Source: Phaeosaccion multiseriatum
Taxonomy: Eukaryota; Ochrophyta, other classes
Reading direction: 5' to 3'
DNA: 64,000 nt
NCBI GenBank assembly: GCA_965112735.1
Contig: OZ218950.1
Location: 4,154,001-4,218,000, forward strand
Shown here: positions 1 to 11,302 of the stretch, piece after piece
Layout: the number at the start of each line of letters is the position of its first letter
How positions within the stretch are numbered: position 1 is the first letter of the stretch
The notes under the pieces: model-generated
The model's input: only the letters and a program-made list of their open reading frames with translations
Databases searched by the model: none
Told to the model about the DNA's origin: nothing
Position numbers and translations under genes: made by a program

Positions 1-25
1 ACGGATACACCTCTCCCCGCCCGAT

Positions 26-1221
26 TCAAGCGAGCTGGTAGAGAGCCTCGATATTCGTCTCCTCGTCGTCGTAGAGAGCCTCGATATTCGTCTCCTCGTC
101 CTCCTCCACCCCGTCGCCACTGCTGATGCTCATCGTTCCGCCCCAACCCCAACCTGAGTACACCGCCGGCCACCCGCTGCCTTCGATCATCTCCTCAACA
201 CTTTGGCGCGAGGGCCTCGCCACTCTCTCTTCCACTTCCATGGCGCCGGGAAATAGCCGGCTCTGGCCTTGTTGCTGTCCTGGCTGCTCCTGCTGCTGCT
301 CCTGCTGCTGCTGCTGCTGCTGGGACACCTCGCCCGTGTGGTGGGTGGGGGGTGCCAAGACCATGCCTTCGGGTACGAGGGCAGAGCCCACCCCTTCCCT
401 CCGCTCGCAAAAGTCGTGAAGGTCTCGGCCCGTTAGACAGCCGGGTGTGGTCCCTGCGTATCGAGGGGGGTGAGGGACGTGGGGTGGAGTGGGGTGGGGG
501 AGAAGGGGGGTCAGGGAAGAGAGAAGAAGGGGCCAGAACGACGAGAGAAAGAAGAAAGAAAGGGGAAGAAAGCGCATCTGCAGAGACAACCAAACACGTA
601 CGGAAAAAACACTTACGGAAAAAGCCCACTTGCTGCAGGGCCACTCCGTAGTCCACCGCCTGCTGTTCCGTGGAGAAGGCGATGATAATTGCCTTCCCTC
701 CCTCGTACCGGGAGTAGACACTCGGAGTTGAGGAACGGCCCTGCCGAAAAGGAGACACAGACAGTACAAAAGAGACGAGAAAGGCAGACACGGTGAGTAA
801 GGCAGAAAGGAATCACGAATAGAGCATGCTACGGTCTGCCTTAGACAAGGAGTGAGTGCCACAAAAAGGAAGTGCGAGTAGAGCATGATACAATGTGCCT
901 TACCTCGCTGGTGCCGTCGATAAGCAGAACCCAGGCCCGCTGTTGAGGTAGTACTTGCTGTTCAGCGAGGGAGGTTGCTTTCTTCCTCTCGGCCCATCGC
1001 TCCTCCTCATTCCCCCAGCGCCGCCTCTTCTTGTTGAAGATGGGGCTACGGGCCTCCCCACTGAGTGTACTACTCAGGCACACGCTTGGGCGAAGGGCTG
1101 ATGCTCTGCCGAGCGAGGGTGACGTTCCGGGAGACGGGTTGAAGGACGCTGTGGAGAAGCCGCTCGAGAAGGGAAATACGGAGAACAACCCGCACCCCAC
1201 AACATAGAGACTACGGCGCAT
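26..1221 (-). CDS. DUF3110 family protein, probably plastid-targeted
   Basis: Three exons read on the minus strand: 1221-904, 740-617 and 453-26 (870 nt, 289 aa), all with GT-AG borders and matching phases (0, then 1). The core after about residue 90 reads AWVLLIDGTSEG...VYSRYEGGKAIIIAFSTEQ-QAVDYGVALQQVGF...LHDFCERREG...ALVPEGMVLAPP. This matches the layout of DUF3110, a family of unknown function from cyanobacteria and plastids: a first strand, an acidic or aromatic middle, and an FC...P-G...PP end. The N-terminus (MRRSLYVVGCGLFSVFPF, then TASFNPSP) looks like a signal peptide followed by the Ser-Phe site of heterokont bipartite plastid presequences. The C-terminal tail is Gln-rich and ends in a duplicated acidic unit. 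The ATG at 1221 is the only one giving a hydrophobic leader. Family assignment is fairly sure; targeting is inference; function is unknown. Confidence 0.75.
38..103 (-). repeat. 33-nt coding tandem duplication
   Basis: Two near-identical copies with a 33-nt period encode DDEETNIEALY twice at the very C-terminus of the DUF3110 protein. The duplication keeps frame and stop codon. Confidence 0.9.
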
Positions 1222-1527
1222 GAATGGCGTTCTTCTGAATACTTCTACTGCTATATATATGCTTATATCGTTGTTATATCTCGGCGCTCGCTTATTGGAA
1301 ATTGGGAAGTTAGCGAAAGCGCTGCCTTTTTTCTCTCCCCCGACAGAAACTCCCGGGGGGTGTTCGGAGCCCCCGAAATTGCTCCCTTCTCGACCCTTCC
1401 CTTCCCCATCCTCACCATGCAAGATGTGGCTCGCTCCTTCTTGGGTTGGGTCGGCTCAACCGCGGAGCAGGTCCTGCCCTCCCTCTCCCTGACCCAGAGA
1501 GGGAGTAACAGGCCCTCCCGCTGGCCC

Positions 1528-1530
<3 letters not shown>

Positions 1531-1580
<50 letters not shown>

Positions 1581-1613
1581 ACGCACACACACACACGCAC
1601 ACACACACACACA
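1531..1613. repeat. (CA)n microsatellite between two minus-strand genes
   Basis: Uninterrupted and then slightly interrupted CA dinucleotides. The 1222-1686 gap that holds it separates the end of the FG-nucleoporin gene from the start of the DUF3110 gene. Nothing else in the gap looks coding. Confidence 0.9.
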
Positions 1614-1686
1614 CTCGCGCACACACTTCCAGTTTCAGTTATAAGGTGATTCCTATTAAGTCATTTCCCCCTTTTTTCCTTCTCCC

Positions 1687-3031
1687 TTACACACCGAACT
1701 TGAATCCCCCCGCCCCACTCCCACTCGACCCCCCTGCAGGAGCAGGAGAAGGCTGACCGAAGCCGAACGAAAAGCCACCACTACCGCCTCCAGTCCCGGC
1801 GGCTCCTGAGGCCCCTCCGGCCGGGAAGGAGGGAGAAGCCCCGAAGGAAAAGCCGCCTCCAGTAGTGCCTCCGGTGCCAGTGCTGCTGCTGTTGGTGACA
1901 CCTCCCCCCCCCAACGAGAAGCCCCCTTGGCCGATCGAACCTGCAGGCGGTGTCACCTGTGCTCCTCCTCCTCCCCCAGCACTGTCTCCCTTGCTGAGGC
2001 TTGGGTTGAGCGTCTCGCAACAGGGACACTTGTCCACCTCGTCGCCGTTGCGCACGTAGCAGCCCGGGCACTTCCAGCCTTTCGTAGTCAGCTGATTGAA
2101 CATAGACTGGAGAGGGAGTGGAGCGAATGTAATCGAGTGGATGGATGGAGGCAATAGAAGGGACGCATGGGGGGGGGGGGGGGGCGGGGGTCCAAGTAAG
2201 TACGTGCGGAACTGGATAAAATCAATGACAACGAAGTCCAGATGCATGCAACGCGAAGTAAACAAACAGTCCGTGCAAGCAAACCACCAACGGGGAAGTT
2301 CGGAACGATGAAATAGAAGGAACCACCCCACCAGCACTATTCTGGCGAGAAGACTCACCTTACTCAGCGGTGCGTTGCTCGTCATGCTGCTGGTGCTGGT
2401 GCTGGTGCTGCTGCTGCCGGTGGTGGCTACGGCGGAGGAGGGCGTCGCCAAAGGCGCGGTGAAGGATGATGATGATGAGGAGGAGTGGGGAGCCTTTTGA
2501 GACGACGATGATGCCGCTGCGGTCCTGTGCCTCTTCTCGCTCTCGGCGGGCGAAGAGAACAAGAAGGACAGCCCCGCACCGCTGCCGCTGCTTGAAGCAA
2601 TACCCACTTCGCACCCTCCGCCTTCTGTCTCAGTAGCAGTAGGAGCACGGAAGGTGAATTCCTCGTCACCATCACCATCACCGCCGTCATCTCTGCTCGG
2701 AACCAGCGACGACGAGCCAGCAGCAGAGAAGGAGAAGGTAGCTCCTCCTACTCCCGCTCCTGGTCCTGGTCCTGGTCCTGCTGAGGGGGTGGAGGCGGAG
2801 GTGGGGGCACCGAAGAGGAAAGGCGCCGGCGATTGCACGCTGCTGACGCTGCCCTTGCTGCTGCTCTCTCTGCCCTTGCTAAAGACGAAGAGGGGAGTGC
2901 CATGCCCATTTCTCTGCCCGCCACTTGGTTGCTGCTGCCCAGCGCCTTGTTGCAAGAAGGCAGCAGCGTCACTGGCCACGGGCGCAGGCGCAGTGAATGA
3001 GAATCCCTCTCCCTCCTCCTCCTTCTCGTGC

Positions 3032-3064
<33 letters not shown>

Positions 3065-4208
3065 TGCTTCTGCTGGAGGCCTCCAAAGCTCAAGGAAGGC
3101 CTACGAGAGGCAGAGGGCGCTCCCGGGGTATACGACTGGGGTGGCGCGGTAGGAGGCAGGGGGCTTGCTGAGGGAGTGGGTAGCGTGAAGTTAGTCCCAC
3201 CAGGGGTGGACGAAGGGGGCGGGAAGGACGCCAAGGACACACCGCTTTGCTCTTGCTGCTTCTGCTTCTGCTGCTGCTGTTGATTGTCGAGTGAGGCCCC
3301 GCCGAAAGTGAAGGAAGGGCCTGCTCGGCCGTTCGCGGCCTTGTGCTGCTGGTGGAAGGAGCCCTCTGCTGACTCCAGCGCATTCGCACCATTCCCAAGG
3401 AAAGTCCCAGAGGGAGCGGCGATGGCACGCTGCCGCTCCCGCTCCTGGTGCGCTCTCGCACGCTCCCGCTCTGCCGCTGCTTCCTCCTGACGTGAGGTGG
3501 GATGAGGAGAAGGAGGAGGAGGAGGAGGAGGAGTGCGAGCAGGCGAGCCAAGATAATAGACAAGTCGTTGGGCCAGGAAAGAAGGAAGGAAGGGCGTCAC
3601 GTACTGCAGACAGCAAATAGGGCATGATAACTTACATACATTGTGCCTACCCTCACCACCTCCTCAGTACCACCCCCATACTCGACGTCACATCCCCAGC
3701 CGCACCCTATCCACCCCTGCTCTCCTCTCTCTCCTCTCCTTCCTCTCCATGGCCCCCCTTGTTCTTCATGCCTTCACTTACCCTCTCCTTCTCCTCGGCC
3801 TCGGGCGAGGTGGCCAGCACTCCGAGAATGCTGTGTGCCACAGTGGACTCGGCCAACCGCTGCCGCTGGCGGGTCATGCGCACTCCACCTCCCCCCGAAG
3901 ATGAAGAAGCAGAAGCAGAAGCAGGTGTACGCGGATAGGAGGGTGTGAGGGTGAAGTCTCTCGCTCCCACCCGCAGCCCTGAGCTCGAGTGGTTCGCTAC
4001 TGCTGCTGCTGTTGCTACCACTCCTTCGGCTTGCTGCTGCCCAGGTAGGATGTCCGACGGCGTCGTCGGGGCATCTCTGCGTCGAAAGCCGAACCCGCTG
4101 GAGCCGCTCAGGCGAGAGTACTTGCTTGGCCTGCCAAGCCATCCTCCGGTGCCGCCTCCGTACGTCGCCCGCATACTCGCTCGAGTGCGCTTCTGTGGTG
4201 GCGGAGAC

Positions 4209-4243
<35 letters not shown>

Positions 4244-4635
4244 TTGCTGCTGCTGCAAGGGATGGTGGTGGATGGGGCGATCGTGGTAGAAGGGGCTTGC
4301 TCCGCCGCCTACAGCAGCCGTGGCCGGGTACATTCTGCTCCGCTTGCGGTCGAAGGTATCGCTGAAAGCACTCGCGCGTTGCCCACCTCGGCCATGCAGC
4401 TGCCGCCGCTGAAGCTGCTCCTCTTCCCCATCCTCCTCATGCTCTTCCCCCTCCCCTTGCTGCCCTTGCGGCTGCTGCCACTGTTGCTGAGTGGGCCCCA
4501 GCCCCGTAGCGCCACCTCGCTTGGCAGGAATACCAAAGTCCGAGTTCTGTCCAATCAATGCCGTTGGTTTGGGTGAAGGTCGTACCCTTCTTCCTATAAC
4601 CCCACTGCCACTGCCTCCTCCAGCCCAACGCCCCA

Positions 4636-4681
<46 letters not shown>

Positions 4682-5365
4682 AGGAGAATCGCTCTCCTGC
4701 TGCCCCAGCCGCTGGCCCGCGGGGTATTGGCTTAGACTTTGCCTTTGCCCCTCTCCCCCTCCTCCTTGCGAGCTTAGGCCTCCTTGGGATTGTTTTTGGA
4801 AACCCGTTCCCTCTTCGTGTCGGACACCAGCAGCACCGTAGGCCCCGTTGTAAGGCGATGATGAAGACCTTCCTTCGCGCTCCCGCTTACGCAGTGTCTT
4901 GTGGATGCCAATCGCCGACAGTGGCCCAGCCTTCCGCTCCCTGCTGCCCCCGCTGTTGCCGGTGCTGCCATGCCCTGCCGCCGCTGCCCCAGGCTGTTGC
5001 TGAGTGGGCGTCGTGTGCGTCAGCGTCGATGATCTTCCCCTGCCCCCCCCAAGAGCCTTGGACGAAGGTGTCATGGAGCGGCGAGAGCTCGAGAGGATGC
5101 TTTTCAGCTGTGCCATGTCCTCCTCCGTGACGTGCCCCTGTCCGTGGACCGCCAGGAGGCACTTTCGCTTCAGCTCCGCCGTCAGCCGCACATGCTCTCG
5201 CTGCTGCGCCTCATCTGCACACACACAAGTCAGAATTAGGGGGTCAGGAGGAGGTCACATTTCAAAGCGGTGAAGGCAAGGCCCTCGAACGAAGTGCTTG
5301 ACGCCCTTACGCACATGAGTAAGCACAGCCTGGGGCGGGTTACTTGCCATACTCCGCGCTCGAAT
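1687..5365 (-). CDS. FG-repeat nucleoporin with RanBP2-type zinc finger (downstream half of a possible larger gene)
   Basis: Exons on the minus strand: mini-exon 5365-5344, then 5214-3782, 3603-2359 and 2106-1687. The last three joins are clean GT-AG with matching phase. The first part begins EAQQREHVRLTAELKRK, a predicted helix, then Gln/Gly/Ser-rich sequence with polyQ. The third exon is FG-rich (FTFGG, LSFGG, FLFGA). The last exon carries GWKCPGCYVRNGDEVDKCPC, the W-x-C-x2-C-x10-C-x2-C of RanBP2/Nup153 fingers, followed by FSFGA, FSFGFG and a terminal FKFGV. Such proteins line the nuclear pore and the finger type binds Ran or ubiquitin. It could begin independently at an ATG at 5350 (ATG GCA A, spliced to 5214), but that ATG lies at the stop codon of the SAP frame, so continuity with the upstream SAP-repeat exons is more likely. 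Confidence 0.72.
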
Positions 5366-5531
5366 CTGGGATGTAAAAATCTCCCTTCTCCCTCAAATTT
5401 CCCCCTCTCCCTCTCCCTTTCCCTCTTAATCCCCCTATCCCCCACGCACCTTCCTTCTCTCCCTCGCTACCTTCTCTCTGAGGTGCCCCTACGGCCCCGC
5501 CCAAAGCCGAAGAGGCAGTAGCGCCCCACCC

Positions 5532-5565
<34 letters not shown>

Positions 5566-8500
5566 GAAAAACGCCTCGGGACGGGTGCAAACACAGGCAA
5601 TGAGGACGACGACCCATCCCCGATCCCCGACCCATGGCCTCCGACTGCTGAATCACCAGCTGCTGTATCACTTTCCCCACTGCGGCGGTGTGAGTCGTCC
5701 TCGTTCTCCAGCCGCTGCCGCTGCCTCTGCGGAGGCTCCTGATCCGACTCCTCCTCGCCGTCCTTTCTTTTGCCTTCTTCTTCATCACCATCTCCATCTC
5801 CCTTCTTCCTCTTCCCCCTCGTCACCCGAGCTACAGCTGTATCTCCCCCCCCCCCTCCCTCCTCGCTACTCCCCCTCCTATCCCCATCGCCTGGACTTCT
5901 CAGCAGTCCTTCCGTCTCCCTCTCTCCGCCAACCTCCTCCTCCTCCTCCTCCTCCTCCTCCTCCTCCTCCTCCTCCTCCTCCCCCTCCTCCTCCTCCCCA
6001 TCTTGTACGACTGTTCCGTCGCTGCCCGATGCCTCCTCCCCTTCCTGCCTGGAGGGTGAGCTTGCCTTCGCGCCCTTCGTGGACCTTTTGTTTTCCTCCT
6101 CCTCTTCCTCATCGTCCTCGTTGTTGTCATCGCTGACTTCCATCTCAGTTTCCTCCGCCTCCACTTCGTATCCCCCCGTGGCCGCTGCTGCTCCTCCCCT
6201 TCCGGGCGCCTCTCCTCTTCTCCCCAAATCGTCCGCAGCATTCGACGATAGTGAAGCACCCATGTCAACACTCTCCTCCTCTTTCTCCTCCTCGTCCCCT
6301 CCCGATGCACTTCCTTCGTCATCCGCGTCTCCTCCACCTCCAATCGCATCCTTTTCGTCCACCATACTCTTCAATGGCAGCAACAACGCCTCCTCCCTTT
6401 CTTGCCGCCTCCCCCTTCTCCTCTTCTCCCTCTTCTCTAGCGTCCTTTCGTCTACTTTCCCTCCCTCCTCTCCCTCCTCTCCCACTCCCAATCCCACCCC
6501 AGCCACCTCCTTCCCTCCTCCCTCTTCCATCACCTCTCCATCCGGGCGACTCAAGCGTTCTGCCTTGAGCTCGACAACCCCCCCTTGCACTCCCACAACA
6601 TCTCCTCCTTCGCTTCCCTTGTCCTCTTCGCCGTCATCATCGCTTCCGCCCCAAATCATCGATACCAGGCTCCACTCCCTCTTCTTCTTGGACGATGGAC
6701 GAACGCTCTTGCCACTACTACCTTGCAGCGCTGTTCTCCGAGCATGTCCGGGCGTAGTATGGCCGCGGCGACTCCCGGTCGAAGGTTTTTCCCCTCCTGC
6801 TGCTGCACCAACAGCTGCCACTGCTGCTCCTGCTGGTCCTGTTACCACTGCTTCTGAGGATGATGACACGACTTGAGTGAGCTTAGCACCATCCAAACCT
6901 GCCTCTCCTCCCGCACCAGGCAATCCCTCCTCCCCCTTCCCTTCTCTGGCACGTCCCCACGCCTCTGCTCTCTCTTTGACCGCGGACGTTGCTTCCTGCC
7001 GTGCCGCCTCAATGTCCCCCGCCCCGCTCTCCTGCTGCTCCTTCTCACCCTCAGCAGCTCGCACAGCGGTAGACTGAGACTGAGACTGAGAGCCACTCTC
7101 CTCTGTCGCCTCTGTCGCCTCTGCTGGCTCAGGCCCTTCGCTGCGTCTCGCTCTCTTCCCCTTCCGTGAGCGCGAGGGCGAAGACGAGAGCACTGCAGCG
7201 GCAGCGGCGCCCGACTCTCCATGATCATCAGCACCCCCCCCCCTCGCCGCCGCTTCCTCATCGTCCAGAGTGGCCATGACCTCATCCTCCTCCTCTTGCC
7301 TCGCAGCCGCGGATGCAGCAGCAGCAGCAAGGTCCTCTTCCCCTCCCGTGCCTGCCCTCGCCCTCTTCTCTTTCTTCATGGTTATGGAAGCCACCTCGGC
7401 GGCACTTTCATAATCCCCTAAATAGCCCGCACTCGCCGCGGATTCCATGCCTTGAATATCGGGACTGCATATAGTGGGTACTGCGGCATCACCAACTGCT
7501 GCTGCTGCTGCTGCTGGCACAGACGCCGTAGAAGCAGTAGTAAAGGGTTCTGGCATGATGAAGCCTTGGCCACCAGAGATCGAAGAAGGGCCCGCCCCGG
7601 TCGTCCCAGTCGTCACTGCTGCTGCTGCGGCGGGTGGTGGTGGTGGTGGTGGTGGTAGTGGTGCTGCTGCTGCTGCTGCTGTGGTGGTGGGAGAAGAGTC
7701 GCCTCGTTCTCCTCTTTCTTCTTGTTCTTGTTCTTCTTCTTCTTGCTCTTCCTGTTCTTGTTCGCCGTCATGATACAAAGGCACGACGTCCTCAGTGGCC
7801 CACCTCACGAGCTCGTCCTTGAGGCGCTGCACTCTCTCGGATTTGTTGCCCTTGATCTTGATGCCCATCTCCTTACAACCCTCCCGCAGCCCGTCCAGCG
7901 TGAGGTCATCCACTTCCACACCGTTGAACTCAAGGCGCAGGCTACTCTCCCTTTCGCTCATGAGCTTTTCGATCAGGGCCTTTTGCGTCACCCTATCTCC
8001 TCCCCCTCCTCCCTTCTTCGTCTTCTTCTTGCTCTTTGGGAGGCGTACGTTCAGTTCGGTGCACAGCTTGCGCAGCTCAGATGCAGACCTGGCCGACAAG
8101 CGCTGTCCCATATACATCACGTCAACCACTTCCTTGCCGTCTCCATCCTCACCGTCTCCCTCCTGTCTATTACCACCCCCTCCACCCTCTTCACCCCTTG
8201 CCTGGTCATCCTCATCCTCGGATGCATTTTCTCCTCCTCCTACTTGGCCTCCTCTTCCTCGTCCTTCAGCTGCGCCACCGCCGCCGCTTCCCAGGAGCTT
8301 CTCCTCCAAGCGCTGCTGCAGCTCCACCTTCTTGCCCGTACCGGGGAGCCCCAGATCCTTCAGCGCTGCCCTAAGCTCCTTCACAAGCATGCTCTGCACC
8401 TCCGTTCCCTTGTACATGAGCACCGTCTCATCATCCACTCCTTGGTTCGTGTCCATTCCACCCACTCCTCCATCGGCATCGTCTTCGACCGCCTCTTCTA

Positions 8501-10872
8501 CGACCTCCTCTTGATCCTCTTCTCCATCCTCATCCGTGTCCCTCCCCGGCCCTCCTTCTTCCTGCGTCCTCTTCTCCCCCTCCCCGCCCCTCCTCATCTC
8601 CAAAAGCTTCTCCTCCAGACGTTGGAGCCGCTCTGCCTTCTTTCCTTTCGTGGGAAGCCCAAGCTCCTCCAATGACGCCTTCAACTCCCATGTGAGCATC
8701 CCTTGCACCGGCTTTCCTTTGTACACAAGTACCAGTTCATCATCATCATCATCATCGTCGTCGTCGGCATCAGCAGCCTCATTGGCGTCACAGGTCACGG
8801 CTTCGGCGGCATGGTCACTTCCTGACACTGCTGGCTCGCCACCGTCCAGCCCATCAGCAGCGGCCACCTCTTCCTCCCCCTCCTCTTCCTCTTCCTCCTC
8901 CTCCGTACCATCCACGTGTTCCTCGAGCTCCTCCCTCACTCCGCCCACCTCCTTCGCTTCGCCCTCCTCCGCCTCCTTCTCCTCCTCCTTCTCCTCCTCC
9001 CTGCTCTTATCCTCCACCTCCGCCGTTTCGCTGCCAACCGAGATGGCTACGATCGGGCCACTACCCTGCCTCAGCTGACGAACGTGTTCACGCATGCGCC
9101 GCAATAACTCTTCCTTCTTGCCACTCTGGACCAATCCTGCCTGCTTGAGCTCCTGTCGCATCCGTGCTATGCCCATTTCCGTCAAAGCCGTTCCGTTCAG
9201 AGAGTACGCAGTCCCACGCTTTGCTGATAGACTTGTCCTCCGCTTCTTGGCCTTGCTCTCAAGGGTTGCCGCTCTCTTCTCTCTGGCCTCTTTGAGCCTC
9301 GCCGCCTTCACCTCTTTGCCGTCTTCTTGCCCTTCTTGCTCGTCCTCCGTCTCCTCTCCTCCTCCAGTCTTTCTCAGCACGCGTCGTAGCCTCCGTTGCA
9401 AATCTGCTTTCAGGCCTGCCGAGTTGCAGTCACATTTCTCCAGGGCAGCTTGCAGCTCTTTCACCCTCATATCTTCCACGAGCTTACCCTCCCACCTCAC
9501 GTCTCCGGACGCCTCGTCATGACTTCCCCCTGCTGCCACCGCCGCCGGCTGCCCACCATAAGCATCTTCCTCGACCTCAACCTCTGCTGCTGCTACTGCT
9601 ACTACGGCCGATGCTGCGGCTCCTTCTGCCGCTGCTCCTGTATTTAAATCACCCTCACCGACATGTGCATCACCATCATCACCAACAGCGTCATCACCAT
9701 CATCACCAACAACGTCACTGGAGACGCTATCTTCCTTGGCACCTTTCCGAGCGGAAAAGGGATTTCTGGCAAGTCCGATCAACATGCCCAAGAGTGAGGA
9801 CTTGCGCGGCTTTGCAGAGGAATCTGCGCTGTTCCCTGCCTGATCCTCTGAAGCTGACACAGCCGAAGGGGATGCAACCGCGGGGGACGCAGGGCCGTCC
9901 TCCCCGACGTCCATCAAGTCCGGCGCCATGAGGACCTGTTGCTCGGCCAGTGCCGTCTCTTTGAACACTTCCACGTCGTCTCTCCTTTCCTCGACGGCAC
10001 CATTGGCACCATCATCCATCGAGCTCCAAAGGGATTCCTGTCCCCCTTCTGCAGCATCCTCTTGCCGCCGACCTTCCATTGCTGCGTCTACCTCCCCTTC
10101 CCCCCCCTTCGTCTCCTCGAAACCACCATCGTCTTCTTCCTTATACCCCTCCTTCTCCCCCTGGAGGGTGTGCTGCTGTCCCTCCTCCTCCTCCTGCTCC
10201 TCCTCCTCCGCCTCCTCATCCTCGTCGTCTTCCTCGGCATCGGTCAGGTAGGATACGCCATGGTCTTCCTTCCCTTCCTGATATCGGCTCGCTAAAGCAT
10301 TGTACAGCCTGTGCAGCAAAGTCTTCTTCAACGCGTTCACTCCAAGGGTGGGATCCACCTCCTTGAGTACAGCCTTGATCTGTACATACCGAACATAGTA
10401 CCAGAGGGGGGGGGGGGGGGTCAGGTAGCAAAAACAATCGCCACCGGTCCAAGCCTCGGTCAAAGCAGTCTGTCACTCCTACAGTGAAGAACGGCGGTCA
10501 AAAGAATTAACACAAAGAGTCCGCAGTCCATACAAATGACCGCGACCGCAGGCCTCCCCTCCTCACCTCTGCAACTCTCATGTCCGTGATTCTCTGTCCC
10601 CGAAAGTACATCCTCCTCAGCCGCTTGTCCATGTCGTGGGCATGACCCTCCTCGATGAGGTGTATGTAGGCGTCGGTGCTGCGAGAGTTGCGAGTCTTGC
10701 GAGGCGGCAGGTGGGTGGGCTCATGCATAAACTCCGCTATGACCTCATCATCCCACTCATCCACCTTGGAATGCTCCTCCTCCACAGCCTCCTCCTCCCC
10801 TTCCATCCGCACTTCCAGCCCGGCTATCTCTGCAGCAGCTGCTGCCTCAGCAGGCTGCATGCTCCCTTCCAT
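5340..10872 (-). CDS. SAP-repeat acidic nuclear protein (may be the upstream half of the FG-nucleoporin gene)
   Basis: Exon 1 runs 10872-10567 (first in-frame ATG; an in-frame stop lies further upstream). It splices in phase 0 to a very long exon from 10379. At the junction MRVAE joins IKAVLKEVDPTLGVNALKKT, a SAP-like helix pair. Six further SAP-like modules follow at roughly 9500-9390, 9215-9080, 8735-8595, 8420-8290, 8120-7960 and 7935-7800. Each has the pattern hydrophobic-x-ELRxxLxxLGLPxxGKKxELxxRLxE. SAP modules bind AT-rich or scaffold DNA. The rest is acidic (long Glu runs), Ser/Ala-rich, with polyQ near the end. Read alone the frame stops at 5340 (1781 aa). A GT at 5492-5491 joined to 5365 would instead carry it into the nucleoporin exons, giving 2770 aa with phase closed. 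The end is therefore uncertain; the SAP array is not. Confidence 0.7.
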
Positions 10873-11302
10873 CCTTGACTCCCCGTTGCTCGTCCTGTGC
10901 GGTCCTTCCACCGCTCTCCTGTCTGCCCCTGAGCTCGTTGGGGACTTTTTTCCCGTGGTGTCCGCTTCGTTATGGCCTTCAGCACCCCCTCCTTCCGACA
11001 GACAGCTCAGACTACCGTTCACTTCTTTTTCTCCCTTCTATTTCTTCCTTTGCTTGGCTCCTCGAGCCAGATCCAGGCCGGCATCTGTGACCTAGACCCC
11101 GGGGGTCTGGAGAACCAGTTGCCACACGAGCTTTCTTTTTTCTTTTTGCCATGCAAAAAGAAAAAAGTCTTTGTCGGACATGCGCTTGGACCAGCATTAG
11201 GTTAATACGCCCTTGTGAACCCATCACCAGTTGCTCTCTCCTTTCAAACTTTCTTTCCAGAACAAGAGAGCAGGTGGAATTAATGATACAGAAGGTTTTT
11301 AG
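10873..11302. promoter_or_regulatory. Divergent upstream region of the SAP-repeat and trehalose genes
   Basis: About 430 bases separate the first ATG of the minus-strand SAP gene from that of the plus-strand trehalose gene, so both promoters must lie here unless distant untranslated exons exist. It holds a short hairpin (an [15 protein letters not shown] arm and its complement around 11133-11167). I see no clear TATA box. Confidence 0.45.

Noticed and set aside
5564-9522. Long open frames on the plus strand opposite the SAP-repeat exon (for example 5770-6876, 7722-8675)
   Set aside because: They are Ser/Pro/Leu-rich antisense readings of Glu-, Ala- and Gly-rich codon runs, with no recognisable domain; the minus strand has the SAP modules.
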